A stretch of 64,000 bases of DNA from Chloroflexaceae bacterium (GTDB taxonomy: Bacteria; Chloroflexota; Chloroflexia; Chloroflexales; Chloroflexaceae): contig JANWYD010000001.1 of NCBI GenBank assembly GCA_025057155.1, forward strand, positions 147,113 to 211,112, read 5' to 3'. Below, piece after piece: positions 53,204 to 61,207 of the stretch. Each line of letters starts with the position of its first letter. The stretch's first letter is position 1. The notes under the pieces were generated by a model that was not told the DNA's origin, did not search any database, and worked only from the letters and a program-made list of their open reading frames with translations. Made by a program: the position numbers and the translations under genes.

Positions 53204-56200
53204 ATGAAAGTGTCACGGCGCGACTTTCTGAAGGCAACCGGTCTGGTGGCAGGTGGGTTGCTGTTGCCGACCGGCACTGCCGCAGCCGCAGCAACGGCGG
53301 CGACGGCGACCATCTTTCCCCTGCACAAACGTCTGGGCGAAGCGACCAGCGTGTGCCCCTACTGTAGCGTGGGTTGCGGCGTGTTGATTGCCACCGACGT
53401 CCACGGGCGTATCGTGAACACCGAGGGCGACCCCGACAACGTGCTGAATCGCGGCGCGCTCTGCTCCAAGGCTCAGTCCATCATTCAGCTCTCCACCGAC
53501 CCCAAACGGCTCCGCAAGGTGCTTTACCGCGCCCCGAACAGCACGGCCTGGGAAGAAAAATCGTGGGACTGGGCCATCACCGAGATTGCCAGACGGGTCA
53601 GGGCCACCCGCGATGCCACCTTCCGCGAAAAAGACGGCGAGGTGACGGTCAATCGCACCGAGGGGATCGCCTGGCTGGGCGGCGCGGCCAACAATACCGA
53701 AGACTGCTACCTCGCCTCCAAATTCGCCCGCGCCCTCGGCATCGTGTATCTCGAGCATCAGGCGCGTCTCTGCCATTCCTCAACCGTGGGCGCCCTGGGG
53801 CCGACCTTCGGGCGCGGCGCGATGACCAACCACTGGGTGGACCTCAAAAACAGCGACGTGTTCCTGGTGATGGGCAGCAACCCCGCCGAGAACCACCCGG
53901 TCTCCTTCCGCTGGATCACAAAAGCGATGGAAGAGCGTGGCGCGAAGCTGATCGTCGCCGACCCGCGCTTCACCCGCTCAGCCGCCAGGGCCGATCTCTA
54001 TGTGCCCTTCCGCTCCGGCACCGATATCGCCTTTATTGGCGGCTTGATCAACTATGCCATTGAAAACCGGCTGTACAACGAGGAGTATGTCAGAGCCTAC
54101 ACCAATGCCCTGACCCTCATCAATCCCGACTACCAGGGGCCGGACGAACTCGATGGGCTGTTCGTCGGCTACGATCCAGAGAAGCGCACCTATGACCAGT
54201 CGGCCTGGCAGTACCAGACCGAGAAGGTCAAAGTCAAGGTTAAGGAGCGCGACGCTTCCGGCAACGAGGTCGAGGTCGAGAAAGAAGCGACCGTTCCGAA
54301 ACGGGCCTCCTCGCTGGAGGACCCGCATACGGTCTTCGCGATCCTCAAGCGCCACTTTGCCCGCTACACTCCCGAGATGGTTGAACGCATCTGCGGCACT
54401 CCGCGCGATCGCTTCCTCGAGGTGGCGCGCCTGTACTGTTCGACCGGCGCTCCCGATAAGGCGGGGACGATCCTCTACGCCATGGGCACGACACAACACA
54501 CCGTCGGCGCGCAGAATGTCCGCGCCTATGCCATCCTGCAACTCCTGCTCGGTAATATCGGCATTCCCGGTGGCGGCGTGAACGCCCTGCGCGGCGAGTC
54601 CAACGTTCAGGGTTCGACCGATATGGGGTTGTTGTACCAGGACCTTCCGGGTTACCTCGGCCTGCCGACCGTCAAGCAGCCAGATTACCAGACCTTCGTC
54701 GCCAAGTATGCCAGAACCAGTTTCTGGGCCAACGGGCCGCGCTTCTTCAACAGCCTGATGAAGGCCTGGTTCGGCGAGAAGGCGACCAGCCAGAATAACT
54801 TCGCCTACGACTATCTCCCCAAGCGCTCCGGGGACTACTCCTTCATGCCGATGTTTGAGGCGCTGCACCGGGGGACGATCAAGGGGATGTTCGTGATGGG
54901 CCAGAACCCGTTCGTCAGCGGCCCGAATGCCCGCTTCGAGCGCCAGGCCTTTGCGAACCTCGACTGGCTGGTGGTAATGGAGCTGTTCGACACCGAAACC
55001 TCATCGTTCTGGCGCGCGCCGGGGGTGGACAGCGCTTCCATCAAGACCGAGGTGTTCCTCCTGCCCGCCGCCGCTGCTGTGGAGAAGGCCGGAAGCGTGG
55101 TCAACAGCGGTCGAACCATCCAGTGGCGCAACCGGGTCGCCAACCCGCCCGGCGAGGCGAAGGAGGATATCTGGATCCTCGACCGGCTGATGCGGGCGAT
55201 CAAGGCTGCCTACCAGGGCAGTACCGCCGTCAGGGACCGGCCCATCCTCGACCTGGTGTGGGATTACGGCGATCCGCCGCAGGCCGAGCGGGTAGCTCGC
55301 GAGATGAACGGGTACGCGCTGGAGGAGGTGAAGGACGCTTCGGATAAGGTGCTGGTGGCCGCTGGCGCAGTGCTCCCCTCCTTTGCCGTTATCGCCAATG
55401 CCGCCAATCCCGAGGTCATCGCCTGTGGCGCGTGGATCTACGCCGGCTACTGGGCGCCTGCCGATGATGGCACCGGTGTGATCATGCCCGCAGCCAGACG
55501 GCGCGGGCAGAACGATCCCGGCGGGATTGGCACCCATCCCTTCTGGGCCTGGACATGGCCCGCCAACCGGCACATTGTCTACAACCGCGCCTCGGCCCGC
55601 CCCGACGGCACGCCGTGGTCCGAAGCCAAGAAGCTCATCTGGTGGGATGCCGCCCAGAAGAAGTGGACCGGCTACGACGTGCCCGACTTCCCCGTCACCA
55701 AGGCGCCGGAGACGCAGGCCAATCCTGCCGGTGTCAGCCTGGCCGCTCAATCCGGGGCCGATGCCTTCATCATGAAGCCCGATGGCAAGGCCTGGCTGTT
55801 CACCCCATCGGGGATGGCCGACGGCCCGTTGCCCGAGCATTACGAGCCGCTCGAGTCGCCTGTCGCCAATCCGCTCTCCCGCACCCAGTTCAATCCGGTG
55901 GTCAAAGTGTACGACACCGACCGGGGCCAGGATATCGGCGACAACGTGGGCGCGCCCGATCGTTTCCCCATCGTCTGCACCACCTTCCGCCTCACCGAAC
56001 ACTGGCAGTCGGGAGCCATGACCCGCTATCTCCCCTGGCCCTCCGAGGCCCAGCCGGGCATGTTCGTCGAAATCTCCAACGCCCTGGCCGCCGAACGGGG
56101 TATTCGCAATGGCGACCTGGTGGAGGTGGTCAGCGCCCGGGGCGCGATCAGGGCCGTTGCGATGGTCACTGCCCGCTGGAAACCGTACACCATTAATGGT

Positions 56201-56353
56201 CGGCTGGTGCACCACATTGGCATGCCCTGGCACTTCGCCTGGCAAGGCATTGCCCGTGGCGCCAGCGCCAATGATCTCACGCCCCACGTCGGGGACGGCA
56301 ATACGAACATCCCCGAATACAAGGCCTTCCTGGTTGACGTGCGGAAGCTGTAA
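53204..56353 (+). CDS. fdnG: formate dehydrogenase alpha subunit, FdnG-type, Cys in place of Sec
   Basis: 1049 residues. A Tat signal (VSRRDFLKATG) heads the protein, so it is exported folded with cofactor. A [4Fe-4S] motif follows (VCPYCSVGCG, then GALCSKAQS). Similarity to E. coli FdnG/FdoG continues to the end, including LGPTFGRGAMTNHWVD, GMTQHTVG-like MGTTQHTVGAQNVRAYA and NALRGESNVQGSTDMGLL. The Mo ligand is Cys in HQARLCHSSTVG, where E. coli has selenocysteine. The gene is complete in a single frame. It is first in fdnG-fdnH-fdnI-fdhE-fdhD. GGAGG precedes the ATG. Confidence 0.96.
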   Translation: MKVSRRDFLKATGLVAGGLLLPTGTAAAAATAATATIFPLHKRLGEATSVCPYCSVGCGVLIATDVHGRIVNTEGDPDNVLNRGALCSKAQSIIQLSTDPKRLRKVLYRAPNSTAWEEKSWDWAITEIARRVRATRDATFREKDGEVTVNRTEGIAWLGGAANNTEDCYLASKFARALGIVYLEHQARLCHSSTVGALGPTFGRGAMTNHWVDLKNSDVFLVMGSNPAENHPVSFRWITKAMEERGAKLIVADPRFTRSAARADLYVPFRSGTDIAFIGGLINYAIENRLYNEEYVRAYTNALTLINPDYQGPDELDGLFVGYDPEKRTYDQSAWQYQTEKVKVKVKERDASGNEVEVEKEATVPKRASSLEDPHTVFAILKRHFARYTPEMVERICGTPRDRFLEVARLYCSTGAPDKAGTILYAMGTTQHTVGAQNVRAYAILQLLLGNIGIPGGGVNALRGESNVQGSTDMGLLYQDLPGYLGLPTVKQPDYQTFVAKYARTSFWANGPRFFNSLMKAWFGEKATSQNNFAYDYLPKRSGDYSFMPMFEALHRGTIKGMFVMGQNPFVSGPNARFERQAFANLDWLVVMELFDTETSSFWRAPGVDSASIKTEVFLLPAAAAVEKAGSVVNSGRTIQWRNRVANPPGEAKEDIWILDRLMRAIKAAYQGSTAVRDRPILDLVWDYGDPPQAERVAREMNGYALEEVKDASDKVLVAAGAVLPSFAVIANAANPEVIACGAWIYAGYWAPADDGTGVIMPAARRRGQNDPGGIGTHPFWAWTWPANRHIVYNRASARPDGTPWSEAKKLIWWDAAQKKWTGYDVPDFPVTKAPETQANPAGVSLAAQSGADAFIMKPDGKAWLFTPSGMADGPLPEHYEPLESPVANPLSRTQFNPVVKVYDTDRGQDIGDNVGAPDRFPIVCTTFRLTEHWQSGAMTRYLPWPSEAQPGMFVEISNALAAERGIRNGDLVEVVSARGAIRAVAMVTARWKPYTINGRLVHHIGMPWHFAWQGIARGASANDLTPHVGDGNTNIPEYKAFLVDVRKL

Positions 56354-56365
56354 AGGAGGCCGGTG

Positions 56366-57193
56366 ATGACCAGACTGGCGATGCTGTTTGATGCATCCAA
56401 ATGCATCGGATGCAAGAGTTGTCAGGTGGCCTGCAAGCAATGGTGGGGCCTGCCGGCCAGCGAGACGACCCAGGCGGGCAGCTACGAGAACCCTGCCGAC
56501 CTGGAACCGAACACCTGGGCGCGGGTCACCTTCCACGAGTATGAGACGGACAATGGGTTCCAGTGGTTGTTCCTGGCCTGGGGGTGCGTGCACTGCACCC
56601 AGGCGGCCTGCGTGGACGTGTGTCCGACCGGCGCCCTCAAGCACAATGCGCTGGGCTTCGTATCGCTCGAACGCGAGGCCTGCAATGGCTGCGGCTACTG
56701 TAGCCAGGCATGCCCCTTCAAGGTGCCCCGGATGGAGACCATCAATCTGCTGACCGGTGCAGCCAGAGCCTCCAAATGCACCTTCTGCCAGGATCGGGCG
56801 ACCAACGGCCTGACCCCCGCCTGCGTGAAAACCTGTCCCCCTGGCGCGCTGGAATGGGGCGAGCGCGATGCGCTCCTGGAGAAGGCCCATGCCCGGGTCG
56901 AGTGGTTGCGGAACCGGGGCTACACCCAGGCCCAGGTGTACGGCGAGACGCAACTCGGCGGCCTGGGGCGCCTCTTCGTCCTCACTGCGCCGCCCGAAGC
57001 CTACGGCTTGCCTGCCAATCCCCAGTACTCCTCCCTGATCACCGGCTGGCAGCAGATCGTGCAGCCCCTGGGCTATGTCGCCGTTGCCGCCACCACCCTC
57101 GGCCTGGCCTTCAACTGGCTGGCGACTCGCCGCGCTCGTCTGAGCAACCTCGAGGCCGTTGAGCCGGACGCAACTGACGAAAGTGAGGCATGA
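56366..57193 (+). CDS. fdnH: formate dehydrogenase iron-sulfur subunit, FdnH-type
   Basis: 275 residues. Four [4Fe-4S] Cys clusters are visible: CIGCKSCQVACK, CVHCTQAACVDVCP, CNGCGYCSQACP and CTFCQDR...CVKTCP. A C-terminal membrane helix (about residues 230-250, YVAVAATTLGLAFNWLA) anchors it next to the cytochrome subunit. The ATG at 56366 follows AAAGGAGG by 6 bases, 13 bp after the fdnG stop. It carries electrons from the Mo site to FdnI. Confidence 0.96.
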   Translation: MTRLAMLFDASKCIGCKSCQVACKQWWGLPASETTQAGSYENPADLEPNTWARVTFHEYETDNGFQWLFLAWGCVHCTQAACVDVCPTGALKHNALGFVSLEREACNGCGYCSQACPFKVPRMETINLLTGAARASKCTFCQDRATNGLTPACVKTCPPGALEWGERDALLEKAHARVEWLRNRGYTQAQVYGETQLGGLGRLFVLTAPPEAYGLPANPQYSSLITGWQQIVQPLGYVAVAATTLGLAFNWLATRRARLSNLEAVEPDATDESEA

Positions 57194-57196
57194 GCC

Positions 57197-57907
57197 ATGG
57201 CCACCTCAACTGTGACCAAACCGTGCAAGGACCGGCGCCAGGTGCTGGTGATGCGCTTTACGGCCGGTGAACGCATTGCCCACTGGGTGCATTTCATCGC
57301 CTTTACCATTCTTCTGGGCACCGGCCTGTTCATGTATATCCCCGCCCTGCGCCCGTTCGCGGTCGGGGAAGCGGGCGAGGCCAGCCGTCTGGCCCATCGC
57401 GCCGCGGCGGTCCTGTTCATGGCCGCGCCCCTGATCTACCTCATCTGGTCGCCGCGCGACTTCTTCTACAGCCTGCGCGAGGCCCTGACCTGGGGGCCTG
57501 ACGACCTGGGCTGGCTACGGGCGGCCTGGGGCTACTACACTCGCGGCGATACCACCCGGATGCCGCCCCAGGGCAAGTACAACGCCGGCCAGAAGTTTAA
57601 TGCCCTGACCCAGATCATCACCTTCATCCTGTTCGTCATCAGCGGGATGATTATGTGGTTTGGCAAAGGAGTAGCGCCGCCAGCGGTCTTCCTGGCCAGC
57701 GTGATCGTCCACGACCTGTCAATGATCGCCACAGTGATGCTCTTCCTTCTGCACATCTACCTGGTAGCCGTGCATCCCCTGATGCGCGAGTCGATCACGG
57801 CGATGTTTGAAGGCACGGTCACAGAAGAGTTTGCGCGCGAGCACCACGGAAAGTGGCTGGCCGAACAGGAGCAGGAGCGGGTCTACCGGCGCTGCAGGGA
57901 TGAGTAA
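57197..57907 (+). CDS. fdnI: formate dehydrogenase cytochrome b subunit, FdnI-type
   Basis: 236 residues, four membrane segments. Heme-ligand histidines are expected in ERIAHWVHFIAF, RLAHRAAAVLF and FLLHIYLVAVHP (two hemes in the family). The start ATG at 57197 lies 4 bases after the fdnH stop. It passes electrons to the quinone pool at the inner face. The C-terminus (EEFAREHHGKWLAEQEQERV) matches the family. The last codons overlap fdhE. Confidence 0.94.
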   Translation: MATSTVTKPCKDRRQVLVMRFTAGERIAHWVHFIAFTILLGTGLFMYIPALRPFAVGEAGEASRLAHRAAAVLFMAAPLIYLIWSPRDFFYSLREALTWGPDDLGWLRAAWGYYTRGDTTRMPPQGKYNAGQKFNALTQIITFILFVISGMIMWFGKGVAPPAVFLASVIVHDLSMIATVMLFLLHIYLVAVHPLMRESITAMFEGTVTEEFAREHHGKWLAEQEQERVYRRCRDE

Positions 57908-58733
57908 GGCGATGGAGACGATCGAACAGTTGCGTAAGGCGCTGCCTCAGCGTCCTGAGATGCGCGAGACCCTGGAGTTGCACATTGCGCTGCTGGAGAC
58001 GCGCGCCCGGGTCAATCCGCCGGCGCCCCCGCCGTTGCCCCCCGGCGTGGCGGAGGAATGTCTGGCCCGGGGTGAGCCGCTGCTCAACGCCGTGACCCTG
58101 GCGCCCGACTGGAGCGACCTGGCGCGCGCCTTTGGCAGGATCTGCGCGGTGGCCGCCGCCCATCGCTCTGCCGAGGCTGACGCCTTCCGCGCTCTCGCCG
58201 GCATTGCCGATAATCTTGAGGAACTGCGCGAAGCCGTCACCGAGCATCTAGAGAACACCGCGCATCCCGCCCGCCGGCCCGCCAGCGCGGCGACCTATGA
58301 GGCCACGTTGCTGGATTTCGCCCTCAACCAGGCCCTGCATCCCTTTCTCAACGTCTATGCGCGGACGTGGCAACCACTGGCGAGCGCCGAGACCTGGTAT
58401 CGATCGTGGTGTCCCATCTGTGGCGGGCCGGCGGATATGGCCGCGCTCCTCCCCGGCGGGGGCGCGCGCCGGCTGCTCTGCGCGCGCTGCGACGCCGAAT
58501 GGCAGGCTCTGCGTAGCGCATGCCCCTTCTGCGGTGAAACTACGCCGGGCCGTCTGGCCTACACCGTCAGCCAGGATGGGGTCTACCGTCTATACACCTG
58601 CGATACCTGCCGACGCTATCTGAAGACGATTGACCTGCGCGAACTGGCCTTTCCCGTCCATCTTCCCGCTGAACGGGTTCTCACCGTTGGCATGGACCTG
58701 ATGGCTATCTCGTCGGGCTATCAAAGCGTATGA
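57900..58733 (+). CDS. fdhE: formate dehydrogenase accessory protein FdhE
   Basis: About 277 residues from the ATG at 57900, which overlaps the fdnI stop; an ATG at 57912 is an alternative. A helical N-terminal half is followed by four Cys pairs (CPICGG, CARC, CPFCGE, CDTC), the rubredoxin-like metal sites of FdhE, and the C-terminal LRELAFPVHL. FdhE is required for maturation or export of respiratory FDH (family knowledge). Its stop overlaps fdhD as ATGA. Confidence 0.93.
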   Translation: MSKAMETIEQLRKALPQRPEMRETLELHIALLETRARVNPPAPPPLPPGVAEECLARGEPLLNAVTLAPDWSDLARAFGRICAVAAAHRSAEADAFRALAGIADNLEELREAVTEHLENTAHPARRPASAATYEATLLDFALNQALHPFLNVYARTWQPLASAETWYRSWCPICGGPADMAALLPGGGARRLLCARCDAEWQALRSACPFCGETTPGRLAYTVSQDGVYRLYTCDTCRRYLKTIDLRELAFPVHLPAERVLTVGMDLMAISSGYQSV

Positions 58734-59539
58734 TTGCCGCCTGGGCCGAACATGATCTGAGCTATCTCGAGATTGGCGATGGCGCCGTGGCGCCCGGCCG
58801 CAAGCCGATCATTCGGGAAACAAGTTGCGCGCTCTACGTCAATGGCCAGCGCTGGGTCTCGCTCCTCTGCACGCCTGCCGATCTCGATACGCTGGCCCTG
58901 GGCTTTCTGCGCACCGAGGGGCTGATCGAGTCTCTGGACGATGTCGTCGAACTCTCCGTGCGTTACCACGGCGAGACCAGCGTGGCCATCTGGCTCAAAC
59001 GGAGTGATCTCACCCTCCCCCGACGACCGCCGTTGCCGTCCGCATGCGTCGGCGGGCTGACCTTCGCGCAGCGGGTCCATGCCAGTTACCGGCTGCCTGC
59101 TGGTCCGCGCCTGACGCCAGCGCAGATCTACGACCAGATGGCGCGGATGCTGGCCCACACGGCTGACCTCTACCACGATATGGGCGGCTTTCACGTCGCC
59201 GCTCTCGGCGACGGGCAGACGCTCCTGTTGAGCGCCTATGATGTGGGGCGTCACAATGCCGTTGACCGGCTCGCCGGATTGAGCCTGGTGCGTGGCGTGC
59301 CCACTACGGGCCGGGTGCTGCTCGTCACCGGCCGGGTTTCGACCGAAATGCTCCACAAAGCTGCCCGCCTGGGCATTCCGCTGGTGGCTTCGCGCAATTC
59401 CCCCACTGAATCTGCCGTGCGCCTGGCTCGCGCGTGGGGTGTCACCCTCTGCGGCTACGTCCGTGGCCGGCGCATGCACCTCTACAGCGCCCCGGAACGG
59501 CTGGGCTTCGATCCCTCGGCGGTGCAGGCCGCCTCATAG
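58730..59539 (+). CDS. fdhD: FdhD homologue, CxGG-type (second copy)
   Basis: 269 residues, ATGA overlap with fdhE. Family motifs TDGLALGFLRTEGLIES-like (DTLALGFLRTEG), MGGFHVAALG, SAYDVGRHNAVDRLAG and VTGRVSTEMLHKAA are present. The reactive loop reads SACVGGLTFAQ: the first Cys is kept but the second Cys of CxxC is Gly, as in the single-Cys subgroup of FdhD. The other FdhD in the window (45573-46436) has the CGVCG form. Placement at the end of the fdn operon suggests it serves FdnG. Confidence 0.9.
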   Translation: MIAAWAEHDLSYLEIGDGAVAPGRKPIIRETSCALYVNGQRWVSLLCTPADLDTLALGFLRTEGLIESLDDVVELSVRYHGETSVAIWLKRSDLTLPRRPPLPSACVGGLTFAQRVHASYRLPAGPRLTPAQIYDQMARMLAHTADLYHDMGGFHVAALGDGQTLLLSAYDVGRHNAVDRLAGLSLVRGVPTTGRVLLVTGRVSTEMLHKAARLGIPLVASRNSPTESAVRLARAWGVTLCGYVRGRRMHLYSAPERLGFDPSAVQAAS

Positions 59540-59553
59540 TCCTGGCTGTGCCT

Positions 59554-59603
59554 GTAGCGCAATCCTCTGGATTGCGCTACAGCAATCCTCTGGATTGCGC
59601 TAC
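59554..59603. repeat. two tandem GCAATCCTCTGGATTGC palindromes
   Basis: GTAGCGCAATCCTCTGGATTGCGCTAC type: a perfect 27-bp palindrome (59554-59580) and a second 22-bp one (59582-59603) head to tail after the fdhD stop. A variant of the GCAACCC family. It may act as a terminator for the operon. Confidence 0.85.
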
Positions 59604-59653
59604 AGCGTTCTCTATTTCCGCCTCGCCCACACCTGGCGCCTCAATCAGGCGCG

Positions 59654-59672
59654 CGGGGAAACCTGGTTTCCT
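59654..59672. repeat. GGGGAAACCTGGTTTCC element
   Basis: Near-perfect palindrome preceded by GCGC; same family as 51541-51654. Confidence 0.7.
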
Positions 59673-59764
59673 CATTCTGGTTCCATGCCGCGGGCGACAA
59701 AAACTCAAAACTGTCGCATAATTAAAAAAGAACGCCGCATCGAAACAGAAAGACTTCCAGGCCA

Positions 59765-60238
59765 ATGGGTGTTGATCAACGCGAATACCGAACCACTATG
59801 GGTCTGTTCGCCACCGGGGTTGCCGTGATCACCGCGCGCTCCGGCGAGGAGACCCGTGGAATGACAGCCAACTCCGTCACCTCTGTCTCGCTGGAGCCGC
59901 TGCTGCTCCTGGTATGTGTGGACCGGCGGGCGCGCATGGCCCGGGTGATTACCGAAGCGCAGCGTTTCGCCGTAAACATCTTGCGCGCCGACCAGGAGGC
60001 CCTCTCGCGCCATTTCGCCGGGCGCCCCGATGCCGCGCTTGAGCCGCGCTTCGCCGACCTGGCGGGCGCCCCCGTGCTTGAGGACAGCCTGGCCGCCCTG
60101 GTCTGCGCAGTGGAACGGGTGCTCGACGGCGGCGATCACCTGATTGTCATCGGGCGCGTTGAGGCCCTGCGCCGCGCTGCCGAGGACGCCGCGCCGCTGA
60201 TTTACTTCCGCGGGTCGTACTGCCGCCTGGCCGCCTGA
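59765..60238 (+). CDS. flavin reductase-like (FMN-binding split-barrel) protein
   Basis: 157 residues. It begins YRTTMGLFATGVAVITA and continues with GMTANSVTSVSLEPLLLLVC, the FMN-binding part of the flavin reductase domain family (HpaC and relatives); VNILRADQEALSRHFAG follows. It would reduce flavin with NAD(P)H, often for a partner monooxygenase, but no oxygenase is adjacent. A start at ATG 59765 has only a weak upstream site. Confidence 0.85.
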   Translation: MGVDQREYRTTMGLFATGVAVITARSGEETRGMTANSVTSVSLEPLLLLVCVDRRARMARVITEAQRFAVNILRADQEALSRHFAGRPDAALEPRFADLAGAPVLEDSLAALVCAVERVLDGGDHLIVIGRVEALRRAAEDAAPLIYFRGSYCRLAA

Positions 60239-60248
60239 GGCAGGCGGG

Positions 60249-60276
60249 GCGCCCGATCTTCCGGCTGATCGGGCGC
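60249..60276 (+). terminator. hairpin after the flavin reductase gene
   Basis: GCGCCCGATC and GATCGGGCGC (10 bp, perfect) around an 8-nt loop, 10 bp after the stop, followed by GCAAATTTC. Weak T-tract. Confidence 0.6.
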
Positions 60277-60413
60277 GCAAATTTCGCTATACCGTTTCTC
60301 GAAAAGGTTCACCCGCAATGATAGCGACGCGAGTGCTCCGAGCCGCGCGGCTCAGTATCCTCGGCGGATCAAGCATGCCAGTCAGTGCTCTATGCGCACC
60401 CCTTGCAATGGTC

Positions 60414-60442
60414 TTGTGTTGGTAATGCAATCCTGGTACGAT
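60414..60442 (+). promoter_or_regulatory. promoter of the membrane protein gene
   Basis: TTGTGT (60414-60419), 17-bp spacer, TACGAT (60437-60442); transcription start about 36 bp before the ATG at 60485. Confidence 0.5.
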
Positions 60443-60484
60443 TCATGCAACTTGACAACTAGCTTACCAGCGCGGAGCCGTCCT

Positions 60485-61081
60485 ATGGTTGGTCGTTGTT
60501 TTCTCACACTGGTCCTTGGCTTTGCCCTCAGCACCATCATCCTCACCTTGCTTCCCGATCTGGGTCGTATCGCCGGGCCATTTGTTTGTGAGGGGACGCT
60601 CGAGCCCGGCCCGCGTAGCCATGGCCTCCACTATCGCTGTATCACTGCCGAGGGCCAGGCATTCACCGTCGCCCCCGATCAGGTGGCCTTTCGCGCCATT
60701 CCCCTGATTGCCGTGGTGCTGATGATCCCGATTTATGCGTTTGTGCGTCAGCGCGAAGTTGAGGCTCTCCGGGCGCAACAGGCGGCGGAAGCGGACCTGG
60801 CAAAGGCCGTCCCCGCTCGCGCCGAAGTGCTGCGCATCGTTCACAGCGGCAATCTGAAGCGCCAGCTCCTGCTGCGGGCCGCCGAACTCAATCTGGTGCT
60901 CTGGGTGCAGCCGCCCAATGGTCGCCCGTATGAGGCGCAGGTGGATTGGATCGTCGAGGAGGACGGTCTGGGCTGGATGCGAATCGGCGCCGTGGTGCCG
61001 GTGCGCATCAATCCTCTTCGCCCCCAGAAGGTCTATCCCGCGCAGCCCTGGGCGCACTATGCCTGGTGGTCCGCGTCATAA
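60485..61081 (+). CDS. membrane protein of unknown function
   Basis: 198 residues from ATG 60485 (GGAG 9 bases upstream). The first membrane helix is at about residues 6-25 (FLTLVLGFALSTIILTLLP). An outer loop with two Cys (FVCEG, HYRCIT) follows, then a second helix (IPLIAVVLMIPIYAFV). A coiled stretch (VEALRAQQAAEADLAKA) leads into a cytoplasmic domain of about 95 residues, ending VRINPLRPQKVYPAQPWAHY. I recognise no family. Codon use is that of the neighbours. Confidence 0.75.
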   Translation: MVGRCFLTLVLGFALSTIILTLLPDLGRIAGPFVCEGTLEPGPRSHGLHYRCITAEGQAFTVAPDQVAFRAIPLIAVVLMIPIYAFVRQREVEALRAQQAAEADLAKAVPARAEVLRIVHSGNLKRQLLLRAAELNLVLWVQPPNGRPYEAQVDWIVEEDGLGWMRIGAVVPVRINPLRPQKVYPAQPWAHYAWWSAS

Positions 61082-61207
61082 CCGCAACAGCGGTTTGTGA
61101 AAGGGTGTAGCTCTCTTGTTGGGCAAGGGAGATGGGAGGAACCCGGGTTCCTCCCATCCCCGTGCAATCGGTTCTGCTCGCGCTGAACTATAGCGGAGCG
61201 ATAGTTT

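Noticed and set aside
53758-53780. In-frame selenocysteine in fdnG
   Set aside because: The codon at the Mo-ligand position is a normal Cys (HQARLCHSS), and no in-frame UGA is needed to read through the gene.
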